NCBI GenBank assembly: GCA_022661535.1
Contig: JAKULF010000009.1
Location: 2,542,001 to 2,606,000, forward strand
Length of the DNA: 64,000 nt
From: Eutypa lata
Taxonomy: Eukaryota; Ascomycota; Sordariomycetes; Xylariales; Diatrypaceae
Direction of reading: 5' to 3'
Notes under the pieces: model-generated
The model's input: the letters and a program-made list of their open reading frames with translations, nothing else
Databases searched by the model: none
Told to the model about the DNA's origin: nothing
Part shown: in pieces, positions 9,528 to 19,217 of the stretch
Layout of the letters: every line of letters starts with the position of its first letter
Numbering within the stretch: the first letter of the stretch is position 1
Translations under genes and position numbers: made by a program

Positions 9528-12246
9528 ATGTCTCTTGAGAATAGTAGCAGTCCAGGCCGGAAGCGAAGGCTTTCACTTGTCGACCTAGATGCCCATATCT
9601 CAAGTAGACCACGCAAGAAGCCCACAGCGTAAGTTCCCATGCCAAGATTGTTAGCTTTTTGTCTCACCATGGAGTTAGATGTCGGCCTTGTCACACTCGG
9701 AAGGTAAGCCAATCACAGCTTTTCTTGCGTTACACTGCGGTTTTCTATACTCATACCAGTCATCTATTACATAGGTCAAGTGCTCCGGAGGCGAGCCATG
9801 TTCCAACTGCCGGCAATCAAAATGCCCCCAAGATTGTACTTACCCAGTACGCGATCAAAAAGTCACCGTGTCAAATAGGTAAGCTACTTGAGGATGATAC
9901 TTGGTCAAGAAAGACTCGTCTCACACTTAGTAGCTACATCGAAAAGTTGATTGCAGAGAACCAAAGACTCAGGGATCAGAGCCTGAGGACAGAGTCTGAC
10001 TCTGGTAGCAAGACGCCCGCCAGCAACAATGAGGCAGCAGAAGTTACTGAAGATCAGGGCGATTCAGCTCGTAACCCACTGCTTGAGGACAGGACTTGGT
10101 TCGTGGCCCGTAAGTAATTTTAGGGTTTATTTCTACCCTTTGTAGCTGGTTCAAGGACTTGAGGTTACTGAAAGGGGCAAAGGGACCTGTGCGGGAGCCA
10201 GAACTCCCGAAAACCCCGCAGACCTCGCTAAGATACCTTGAGGGAGCAATTACTAACAGCAGATGTTACAGTGAGTGCTTCCGAGATGCCAGGCTACGTG
10301 GGAGAAGCAGCCGATACGGCATTTGCGACTCGGTTCCGTCAAGCTCTAGCGGAAGATCAGGAAACCAAGCACGTCCCTCGCATGCATTATGTATCCGACA
10401 GCAGGTTGGCTTCTCTCGCGGAAGCCGAGTGCCCTTGGCCTTCTCTTTCGAGGGCCCGCCTACTCGTTCGTTTTGCGATGAACACAATTGGCTCTTGCTA
10501 TCACGTTGTACGGTGGAGCACCGTCTACCATGGACTCAAGCAGCATTACCGTGGTCTTCCCGCCCCCGACACCGCGTTTAGCTGCAAGCTCTGGGCTCTA
10601 TTTGCGCTTGGGGAAGTATACTCTTCGAGGACGAAGTCGGTGTCCGATAATAGCTTTCCAGGCGTAGCCTACTTTGCACGTGCGAGCAGAATACTACGCG
10701 GACTACGTGAGCGACCTCAGACGGAGACTGTTGAAGTACTCCTTCTCCTCGTAAGTAGACGTACCTAAAACATTTAACTAGTTTCTTACCATACCATAGT
10801 CATTATACTCTCTGATATTGAATCGACGGTACACGGCAGCCTTTCTAGCTAGCACTGCTGTCCGCTTAGCAATAATTATGGGCTTACATCAAGACATACC
10901 AGAAGAGTACTTTCCAGATAAAGCGTCTAGAGAGCATTGTGTAAGAATATGGTGGACTGCGTATATACTGGATCGATTATGGACGAGCAAGAGTAAGCAA
11001 GCGATGTTAGGATGTTGTTTACCCCTTTTTTCTCATCTCAATACTATACATTACTTGACCGAGCATCCCCGCGAGTATCTTGTGCATGAGACAAAACTTC
11101 GAAAATTCCCTGTCATTGATCATCCGAAGTCATCAGACAGCGTGCTGATTATGCAAACTATAGTGAATCACCCGGTTTCCGTTCAAGACGAAGACATAGC
11201 CGTTCGGCTTCCATCTAATGACAGTATATCCAGTTCAGACTCTAGCGACTTTCTAGACGCTGATCACATAAATGCAAGTATCAAATTAGCACGAATTTCT
11301 CGGGATATTATAGCATCGATCTACAACCGTCGGGCTGCCAATATAACGTTCTCACGACGAGTCCAAAAGGCTCTCGGCGATTTAAGGGGTTGGGTTAGTG
11401 CGCTACCAAAGCATTTGCAGATCGAGACGGGGGAAACAGCAAGGCCACTATTGAGGCACGTGAAATGGTTGCACCTGTCATTCAACCAGGTAAGATCATG
11501 TTAAAAGCCAAATTAACTTCAATGGCGCGCTCTCTAACGCCGTCTAGTATGTGATAGTAGCCACGAGACCGATTCTGTTACATGTATTTCGGGCTCATGA
11601 AGAACTGTGGTTCAGTCCCCTTAGATCTGAGGAGCTGAAACAGGAGATTGGGGAGACTGCACTTGCTTTAGCTGAAGCGTGTATTCGCTGCGCTCGCCAT
11701 TCCTTACGTCTACTCACCGATTCGTGGATCGATGGCTCATTCGCTATCTTCGACTATACATACACTCAGTTCCTTTTCTCAGCGGCGACCATTATGGCCG
11801 TTGCCAGTTTGTCCATCGGTCAGGACAATCAAGATGATAAGGACAGTTTCGAATCGGCACACCAGTTCCTCGAGCAATTAAGAAAGAACGGCAATTTCGC
11901 TGCTAGAGAGTTCTGTCATCACCTCGATATCATGAAGATGGCTATGGCTGTGTTTCTGGCAAAGCATGGAGGTGGGGAGTCGTCTGCGGAAACCAGTGTG
12001 CCTAGCCAGGCCTTTCCCAGTATAATGCCACAGCAGGCAGTGCCGACAGACACTACTAACACACCTAACAATGGTTTCCAATCAACCATGACGACAGAGA
12101 TGGCTCTAGCTGAGCCCTCACTGCAAGACTTCTTAACCCAGTCTGACCTAGACCTGGGCTTCCTCGACATGCAGATGCAAGAGGGACCATCTCAGAACCT
12201 GTACTTTCCTTTAACTTTGCAAGGTCAAGATTGGGTGTTAGGTTGA
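9528..12246 (+). CDS. Zn2Cys6 fungal-specific transcription factor
   Basis: Nuclear DNA-binding regulator; target genes unknown. Eight exons: 9528-9628, 9679-9703, 9775-9878, 9931-10109, 10260-10750, 10800-10992, 11164-11489, 11548-12246. They encode 705 residues and all phases close. The binuclear cluster is CRPCHTRKVKCSGGEPCSNC followed by Cys63: Cys35, 38, 45, 51, 54 and 63 in Cx2Cx6Cx5Cx2Cx8C, with an extra Cys59. It is split by introns, one exon being only 25 nt. A coiled-coil linker follows (YIEKLIAENQRLRDQ). The middle-homology region shows SLYSLILNRRYTAAFLAS, VRIWWTAYILDRLW and HPVSVQDEDIAVRLPS. Intron 6 (10993-11163) is 171 nt and stop-free, so retention would stay in frame. The gene is convergent with an MFS transporter, its likeliest partner. 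Start chosen at MSLENSSSP, next to a basic stretch. Confidence 0.9.
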
Positions 12247-13173
12247 GAATTATCATACACTGACTGTACTTACATACCTAGGTGCTACATGTACATACAT
12301 ACACACATACCTACCTAGCTAACTAAGCATTCTCGTTGTTATGGGTGATGATACCTTAGGTACATAATTTCAACATGCAGCAGATAAGGCAAATTAAGTG
12401 GTCTTTTTTTCACGTTACCAATACCACTTCCCATCGATTGGTGGTCTAGTGGCTTGACCATTAGATCACCATCATGTGAGGTGGTGGGTGTAATTAGTGG
12501 CAGAAAAACGGCGTGGTTTTTCGGTTGCCTGTATCAAGTGATACGGGCGATTTTTTTTGCAAAAAATTCAACCAGGAACTTTTTTTCCTGTTCGAACCCT
12601 TGACCTACTTAGATACTATATATACATACAGCAATTGATTTTTTCTTCAGCCATTTCTGCCTTTCCTTCCACAATGTCAACATCACATGCCGTATAGCTC
12701 CTCCCATTTCACCAATGTTGGACCCCTTTTCCTTCACTACCAGAGCAACAACAATTTGCAGCCAATTCTTATTAACAAGTTCTCTGCAACATTTGAATGT
12801 ACCCATCCACGGATTAGTTACGCATACTCAACCTAGTGCTTAACATATGTCCCTCTCTCCCTTTCAATCCTGATTTATCAGCCCCCCGAGGGGAAATCTT
12901 AAGACTGCACACCGAGTTACACTAGTTTAGCGAGCCTGATACAAAAAATTTTAACTTTAATGGAGGTGCTCGTTAATTATCACATCCTCCTTGTCGCTTT
13001 GGAATCCTCTCACTGAGTGTTAGTATTAAGTCAAATTATTCTATGTTACGAGCATTTCTAACTGCTCTATGCCTTTTATGTACCCGTTCCTTCAATAATC
13101 GTCACTCTTTTTATAACCACAACGAATCCTAATATATATACGTATCATTTTCCAGTATATAACTGAGGGTTTC
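12247..13173. other. Convergent intergenic region between regulator and transporter
   Basis: Contains both 3' UTRs, TACCTA motifs (12286-12318) and a structured tRNA-like element (listed separately). No protein gene seen. Confidence 0.55.
12434..12610 (+). other. tRNA-like / SINE-like hairpin-rich element
   Basis: TGGTCTAGTGG at 12442-12452 fits the Pol III A-box consensus exactly. 45 bp downstream, the true tRNA A-to-B spacing, a decayed B-box GGTGTAATTAG lies at 12487-12497, in which the invariant TCG has changed. Several hairpins follow: GAAAAAC...GTTTTTC (12502-12522); GCCTGTATC-aagt-GATACGGGC (12527-12548), trailed by eight T, a Pol III-type stop; and CAGGAA...TTCCTG, which runs into TTCGAACCC. 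I read it as a decayed tRNA-derived sequence or SINE head, or possibly a small structured RNA. No intact tRNA can be folded. Confidence 0.35.
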
Positions 13174-15097
13174 TCACGGAGAACCCACACCTTTTCTCTG
13201 CGCCCAATGTTGCATCTGTATGCCGAATTTCGCAGTAATAAAGGTTAGGACGCCACCGAGGAGCACAAAAGCAACCCCTATATGTACTACGTTAGCATGC
13301 CAATAATTTCAGACCGGTCTTGTAGGAATCGTCACACGTACCTATCGTTGACGCCGGCCCAATCCCAATCGCATCAATCATGGGCACTATCGCGCCGCTC
13401 CCGGCAGTACTGAACGTATACTGCCAGAAGTACTTGCTCGCGATGACCTCGGTCCTGCTCTTCGGCAGGACCTCCGCACAGTACGTGTTCACGCTCGCGA
13501 AGGCCATCAGCAGGCCTCCCGCGTAGAAGAAGGCGGTGACGATGGGGAGGGCCAGGCCGCCGACCTCGTACTGCAGGTCCCAGCCGTAGATAAGGCAGGA
13601 CGCGGGGATCACGAAGAAGAACGAGACCATGCCGCTGTTCAGCCGGTCCTGCGGTAGCCGGAACCCCCGTATTCGGATCCACTTGATCACCGTCATGTCC
13701 GAGAACTTGCCGCCCACGACCGTGCCGAGCAGGAACCCGACCCCCGGCGCGATGTAGAATAGACCCGAGACTAGCGGCGTCGTGAGGTGGAAGCGCGGGT
13801 TTAGGAGGTGGCGGGGCGCGGCGAGGAGCGTGTACTGGGACCAGGATAGGAGACCGCATGTGAGGTCCTGGGGTATCGTTAGCTATGGGTTGATTTATGT
13901 TCGGTTTACCCACCCCACTCCCCTTTTTAAATGCATCAACCTGAGAAATCAAAGTGACAGCTGATAGCTTACCGTTAGGATGACATTAGGCAGAAGCATG
14001 ACCTTGAAAACGGGAGACGGGTTGAACTCCTTCAAGATGCCAAGCACAGAGCTCGTTGCCGCCTTCCTCCGCTCCGTATCCCCCGGCCTCCGTATTTCTG
14101 GTAAGAAGAAAATTGAAGATACTAGTCCCACGCCGATCATGGCACATTGAAGCCAGAGGATTGATGTCCACGCGGCATATGTTACCATTATACCAGAGAT
14201 ACAAGGCCCTAATTAGCAGATATATTAGCATGTGTGTTTTGTTTCAACTGAGAGTATCTTAGAGACGTAGTCCCAACTGTTTATGCCGCTACTGAATGAT
14301 CGTCACTCACCAAAGGCTGGCCCAAAAACGGTCCCAAGGAGGAAAAACCCCGTCGCGGTACCCCTTTGTGTCTTTGTTGATGGCATCAGTTAGCCACAGT
14401 AAATTCAATGAATGGTGCGGGAGTTGAACAAGAAACATACAGGTTCGAAGATATCAGCTAGCCAAGTCTGCCCAGTCACATGAAAAAAAGTGCCCTCGAA
14501 CCCCGACAGGATCCTCATCGCAACGAAGATCTTCAGCCTCGTCTTCTCCTCCGCCGCTCTAGGGGCAAGCGCCGTGCCGGCCGTGCAGAGCAGGAACACC
14601 ACAGACGCGCCTATCCACGCCTGCTTGCGGCCGGCCAGCCGCCCCACGGGCGCCCAGACGAAGCCCGAGCAGCCCATCGTGAACAGCACCAGGGCGTTCG
14701 TCACCTGCACGACGACGGGCGTGGTGCCGAGGTCCCCCGCTATCTCCGAGGTCAGGGGGAAGAGGCTGGTGGAGGCGAACGCCACCGAGAGCGCCGTGAA
14801 CGACGTGATCATGATGATCACGCTCTTGCGCCAGAGCGGGAGCGCGAAGTGCGGCGATGGTACCGTGCTCGCCCGCCGTAGGTTCGCGCCGCCGTTGTCC
14901 CCCCCATCTTCTCCTCCACCCACGGCGTATCCGGACGCCGGGGTTGTGTTGTTCGCCGAGGTTGCTGCCGGGGAGGTCTCGGCGTCGGGGAGCACGGATG
15001 GGATTCGAGTGATTGGTGGCTCTGGGGGCTTGTCTGGGGAGGGAGCATCCTCTTCTTTGGAACTAGGTTTCCCTGGGCGACTGGCGTGATCGTACAT
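13174..15097 (-). CDS. MFS transporter, DHA1 (12-TM drug/organic acid:H+ antiporter) type
   Basis: Plasma-membrane secondary transporter, substrate unknown. Exons 15097-14441, 14371-14311, 14208-13973, 13882-13342 and 13277-13174 encode 532 residues. The cytosolic N-terminus (~95 residues) is Pro/Ser-rich. The first helices are IIMITSFTALSVAFASTSLF and VTNALVLFTMGCSGFVWAP. The MFS signature loop GRLAGRKQAW follows helix 2; TGFFLLGTVFGPAFGPCISG is the helix-5 proline/glycine motif of antiporters. The central loop (PEIRRPGDTERRK) divides the two six-helix halves. The second half has RLPQDRLNSG, then YCAEVLPKSRTEVIASKYF, where organic-acid and drug exporters of this group carry similar sequence. 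The exon ends rest on phase and on family motifs; the last 34-residue exon (VAFVLLGGVLTF...) supplies helix 12. The promoter holds two CCG/CGG inverted repeats, and the convergent Zn2Cys6 gene is a candidate regulator. Confidence 0.92.
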
Positions 15098-15791
15098 GGT
15101 TTTGATTACTTACTACTTAAGACCTTCCTTGACGCGAGCTCTTATCTGATCTTAACTAGGAACATGACAAATACTGATTATAATTTGAGGACGGAGTTGC
15201 TATTTAAATGATGGCGGGAAACGGCGCACACTGGCCGAGTTCAGTCATCTTCTACAGCCCGGGCAACTTTCGGCGCAGATAATGCGTTGTCCGACGGTGG
15301 TCGGCAAGAGTCGCCGAACAGCATATCCGGAGAATTTTCCGGTGGGGACCTCTCCATTGTAGATGGAGACGTCTGGTATAGGTATACATTTAATTTTCGT
15401 TGGGCAATATTTACCTGTTATCACGTTTGTGTGTTTTGGTGATTACCGCCTTTCGTTGAGTCACGCATGAGCCCGTGGATCCAATGGGTAGCGTAGTATA
15501 TTCAAAACCCACTCTTGTAACATCGTCAATACACATATAATTAAACCTTGAGACGAGATTCCTAACTCTTAATCGATGAACAGTTCAAATGTTCTAAATT
15601 GATGATACCTAGTCACGATACCTATACTCTTTGTGTATGGTGTACCTACCTAGATTTAGGGGGGTCACGCTCGGCGGGAATGCCGTATCATAAATCTTAC
15701 TGCCAAGCCTAAACAATATCGCTGCCTGCGCATTCACGAAGGGATACAACCTAGGTCTTTTATCTGCGCCTGTGTCTCTCTTCCCTCTAGG
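15098..15791. other. Promoter region of the MFS gene
   Basis: No gene seen. It includes CCG/CGG inverted repeats at 15291-15342 and TACCTACCTA near 15641-15653. Confidence 0.5.
15291..15342. promoter_or_regulatory. Two CCG/CGG inverted repeats upstream of the MFS gene
   Basis: CCGAC-ggtg-GTCGG at 15291-15304 and the near-palindrome CCGGAGAATTTTCCGG at 15327-15342 lie about 195-245 bp before the transporter start. Paired CGG/CCG triplets are the usual half-sites of Zn2Cys6 dimers, and such a regulator is encoded next door. Arms this short also occur by chance, so this is a candidate only. Confidence 0.35.
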
Positions 15792-16262
15792 CTATACCCA
15801 CACTGAGCTTAATTTCATTCCCAGCCTCCGAGGTTGTATATATTCTCGTCGTTCTCGTCGGACACCGGCTCTCCGCAACTCCTCGGCGAATCTACTAGTC
15901 TCGACCAGCAGCCTCTCTTGTATGGCCCCGTACTTCTCCTGGGCACGGTGGCTGGGGCCCTGAGACGGGATCAGCCTCCGGCAGTGATCGGCGAACGAGC
16001 GGATGATCGCACCGCTCACGCGCTTGATCTCGGCCTCTGGGACGGTCTCCGTCCGAGTCCACTCTTCGCGCTGCGCTTTCCAGACCACGTACAGCTTGTT
16101 AAGAACCCTTTGACAATCGGGGCAGTGGCGCTGGCCGTTCCTTTGGAGGTCGAAGCTGATCAGACTGCATAGCTCTGACGAGTCGCAGCGCTCGATCGAC
16201 AGGGAGGTGCCCGCGGGATGTGAGTGGCCGCAGGCAAAGCCCCCGTATTTACACGTACACAT
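15792..16262 (-). CDS. Small Cys-rich protein of unknown function (156 aa)
   Basis: I do not recognise a named family. The start was taken at ATG 16262 (MCTCKYGGFACGHSH), because upstream in-frame sequence lacks an ATG. The N-terminal third carries Cys/His pairs: CTC at 2-4, CGH near 11-13, CDSSELC near 31-37, and CPDC near 52-55. This spacing resembles small zinc-binding proteins common in filamentous fungi that begin MC...CGH. The remainder is basic, probably helical (QREEWTRTE, EAEIKRVSGAIIRSFADHCRRL, RFAEELRRAGVRRERRE) and without membrane segments. Single exon, GC-richer than its flanks. It lies between the MFS promoter and the tRNA gene. Existence moderately sure, function open. Confidence 0.55.
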   Translation of the reverse strand: MCTCKYGGFACGHSHPAGTSLSIERCDSSELCSLISFDLQRNGQRHCPDCQRVLNKLYVVWKAQREEWTRTETVPEAEIKRVSGAIIRSFADHCRRLIPSQGPSHRAQEKYGAIQERLLVETSRFAEELRRAGVRRERREYIQPRRLGMKLSSVWV

Positions 16263-16936
16263 TTTCCCTTGTGTGAAGCGATAACTAAAGTCTTCGAGGT
16301 CTTGCCGTCTTTGTATTCCTGGTGGTGATGTGAGAGAGGGACAAAGCGGTTTCTTTCTTGGGCTGAGCTTTCTTCTTATAGATACAATATAGAACGACTG
16401 CTTGGTTGAACCTGCTGATAAACAAAGGGTATATATAGGAGAACACTTGGTTCGTTTAAGCTGCAAAGAAGTAGCTCTCCATTAGGCTTCATGGTAGACT
16501 AGCGGCTCTAGATGTAAATAGGGAGGGAGACAGGTATTTGCACTTCGCTTTGTCTCTGTTCCCGCTTTACGCCCGACTACTTTTCAGTGTCCGCGTTACC
16601 TCAATACAAAAGGATCTAGTAAAATTGGTTCCCTAAGTTTACTATCATGCTATGCAGCTCGTTAGACTCGTGCGATAAAATATCGATAAGTGGTATTGGG
16701 AATTCTGCCAATAAAACTGACTACTATCTAACGCGCAATGAGGGACGTCGCGTAGCGATCTATCTAGAACTCTAGAGTGGAATGCAGACACGAGCTTTCG
16801 CGCGCACGTAATCGTCTCTTCATCGCTCACAATGCATCAACAAGAAATTTCCACCGAAAAAGTCTTAAATAAATAATGAGTAGGGAAAAAAAGATGCAGA
16901 AATAGGTTCACAGAGAAAAGCAAAAAAATAAACAAT
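16263..16936. other. Intergenic, no gene seen
   Basis: Upstream region of the Cys-rich gene and downstream flank of the tRNA; nothing recognisable. The A-rich plus strand just beside the tRNA (16853-16930) corresponds to T-runs downstream of the minus-strand tRNA, suitable as a Pol III stop. Confidence 0.5.
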
Positions 16937-17042
16937 TGCCCATTACTGGAGTCGAACCAGTCGCCTCCTCATGTCGAGGAAGAGGAATTGTGTTTTTTCC
17001 TTTTTCTACTAGTGAGGCGCTCTACCGCTGAGCCAAACGGGC
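16937..17042 (-). tRNA. tRNA-Thr (anticodon AGU) with 34-nt intron
   Basis: On the minus strand the cloverleaf closes fully. The acceptor is GCCCGTT/AATGGGC with one G-U pair, and the discriminator is A. The D-arm is GCTC-AGCGGTA-GAGC; the anticodon stem is CCTCA/TGAGG with loop CTAGTA|A; the variable loop is AGGCG; the T-arm is ACTGG-TTCGACT-CCAGT. The anticodon AGT is at 17010-17008. The intron, 17006-16973, starts one base 3' of the anticodon, the canonical eukaryotic position, and the spliced tRNA is 72 nt. Without removing the intron the loop could be misread as containing CGA (Ser), but the canonical intron position gives Thr. Confidence 0.93.
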
Positions 17043-17906
17043 AGATGATTGGATGGTTTAGACTATTCTTAAAGATCCTTTTATTCCCAGCTGAAGTGCG
17101 CTTGTGTGTCGCGGGGCCGGGCTGGGCCGGACTGGGGTTGAATTATCTATCCACTTTGCCACTCGGGATGCAGGGGTTTCACCGGACTATAAATCCGCAT
17201 AATGATTCAATTAAAAAGAAAATTAACAATACGTAAAATACACAAGTAGAATGGGTCTCTAACTAAATGGGATGGATGTTTAGCAGTTGTGGCAAAGTAA
17301 TTCATTGCCCCTGAGCCACCAAGTCGAACGGATGAGATGTGGCGTTGAGGACGGTTGAATCGCGTATTGCTTCCTGAGCTTCCCCTGTGTTGAAATCATC
17401 ATAGCTCCTCGTAAATGCATTTTATGACTCGATATTTGATGGCTATATTACATTAGGAGTATATTTTATAGGGGTGTAGTATAGTTTGTGTTAGACGTAT
17501 TAGTAGCTACACCCCCGTGTTCTATCAGGACAACCCCGGCGGCGTTATAACTTAGTGATCTCTTCCAGCTAAAATTCAATATTTGGACAATGATGGCTGT
17601 AAGCTATTAGAAGCCATCCATGTCTATAATAAACGCGACAGCCGCCTTAGGTACCACACGCTGTTCGTTATGAAATTCTAGAATTAGACCTGAACGACTT
17701 GAGGTGAAGAAGTCAATGTTCTCTTAGACTTGATCACATGAAACGGAGTAAACTAGATGTTGCTAATAGTCACCGACGTATTGTAATCAGGCTGTATTGG
17801 ATATAGTACAGGTTTCTTTCTATACACAAGTTTTGCTGTGCTTGCCCAGGCAGTGTATTGTACACGTAGAGTAAGAACACAGTTACAATTATAAGCCGAA
17901 GATGGC
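17043..17906. other. Intergenic, no gene seen
   Basis: AT-rich sequence between the tRNA 5' flank and the 3' end of the uL2m gene, with no supported gene. Confidence 0.5.
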
Positions 17907-19217
17907 TTATGCTTTGTTTCCCTTCTTGTCTCTTCGCTTGCCCATATTCCGTACGCGAGGTACAACAACCCACTTGTTGGGATTGTTGTGTCTACGTGTC
18001 TTGAAACCACCTTTGGACTAAGGAACGATGTTAGCATCCAGGATAAGGAGCGTCTGCCTGAGGATATGCTGCTTACCGGTGTGCCCCAAGGACTCGTAGG
18101 ATGTCTGTTACCCTTCGATTTACCACGACCACCACCGTGAGGGTGATCCACTATAGCCATTGTCAGTCCTAAAATCCACGATAGCCTGAGTATCAAGACG
18201 GAACTCACCCTTGTTCATGGCTACACCACGGACCGTGGGGCGTATATTCAACCATCGACTTCTTCCAGCCTTACCAAGCTGTCGATAATGATGGTGGGGG
18301 TTGCTCGCGACGCCGATGGTCGCACACGCGTCCTTGCTCACTTTTCTAACCTCGCCACTTTGAAGTCTGACATTGACATATTTGCCTGTGACAACCTTGA
18401 CACCATCGGCTGTCGTCTCTTCCTCCTTACTCGCGACTATGGCAAAAGTACCAGCACTCCTGCAGAAAACAGCACCTCCCTTCGGGTGAGACCCAACGTT
18501 GAAGATAGGCGTTCCAATCGGTATTAGGTGCATGGGCAGGCAGTTTCCTCGGTGCGCCGTCTTGGCTGCTAAGATACCGGGATCGACAACGCCGCCCATG
18601 CTGTCGAGTAGTTCCTGGGGAATGCCAGACCGATAGCTCTGGATCACGTCTCCGGCTCTCATGCCCTCCGCGGCGACGATATACGTTTTCTGCCCGGTTG
18701 CCTCCTCGGTTAAAAGTGCGATATGTGCGCTTCTGCCCGGGTCGTACTCGATGCGCTCAACGACGTGTGCTCCTGGTAGCCAACGATGGAAGTCGACTGT
18801 GCGTATCCTGCGCTTGGCACCGCCTCCACGATGTCTGACTGTGATTTTTCCATTGTTGTTTCGGCCGCCCTTGGCCATACCCTTCTTCGGAAAGGTCAGC
18901 GGCAGGAAAGGTCGGCCTTTCCACAGGTGGTCGTTTATGGGCCGCCTGAGATGTCTCACACCGGGCGTTCTGGGCTTGTAGGTGCGCATGATGACGGTCG
19001 ATTCTCTCTCAGACTTCGGTCTCCCGGGCTCGCTCATCGGGTGAGGAGGGGCCTTCTCTGATTTCGGTACGGAGGGGACGAAGCCGTGTGAGGGGTCGGG
19101 TGGTGAAGCGGCGTGGTGGTGGGCTGTCGCATAGGTCCGGAGGGGGTTGCTCGGAGAGCACCGGCAGTTGGCCAACGCCCTCCGAGATGGGAGTGAGAAT
19201 ATTCGCGGCTGGAACAT
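17907..19217 (-). CDS. rml2: Mitochondrial large-subunit ribosomal protein uL2m (Rml2)
   Basis: Core protein of the mitoribosome large subunit near the peptidyl-transferase centre. Exons 19217-18209, 18150-18077 and 18017-17907 encode 397 residues. The N-terminus ([20 protein letters not shown]) is basic with no acidic residues, a mitochondrial presequence. Family blocks are [63 protein letters not shown], and [21 protein letters not shown]. Splicing restores [12 protein letters not shown], which contains the conserved His of bacterial L2, followed by [15 protein letters not shown] and a Lys/Arg-rich tail. Without the two short introns the reading frame ends inside the first intron, so the spliced model is required. 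Phase fits at both junctions (AAG G|TG GAT; CCG|TCC). Confidence 0.97.

Noticed and set aside
9438..15275. Shared 9-mer CTTTCGGCG in the promoters of the regulator (9438) and the transporter (15267)
   Set aside because: One shared 9-mer between two ~400-bp regions is expected by chance.
16988..17236. Plus-strand frame across the tRNA
   Set aside because: Covers the tRNA gene on the other strand; tRNA structure is unambiguous.
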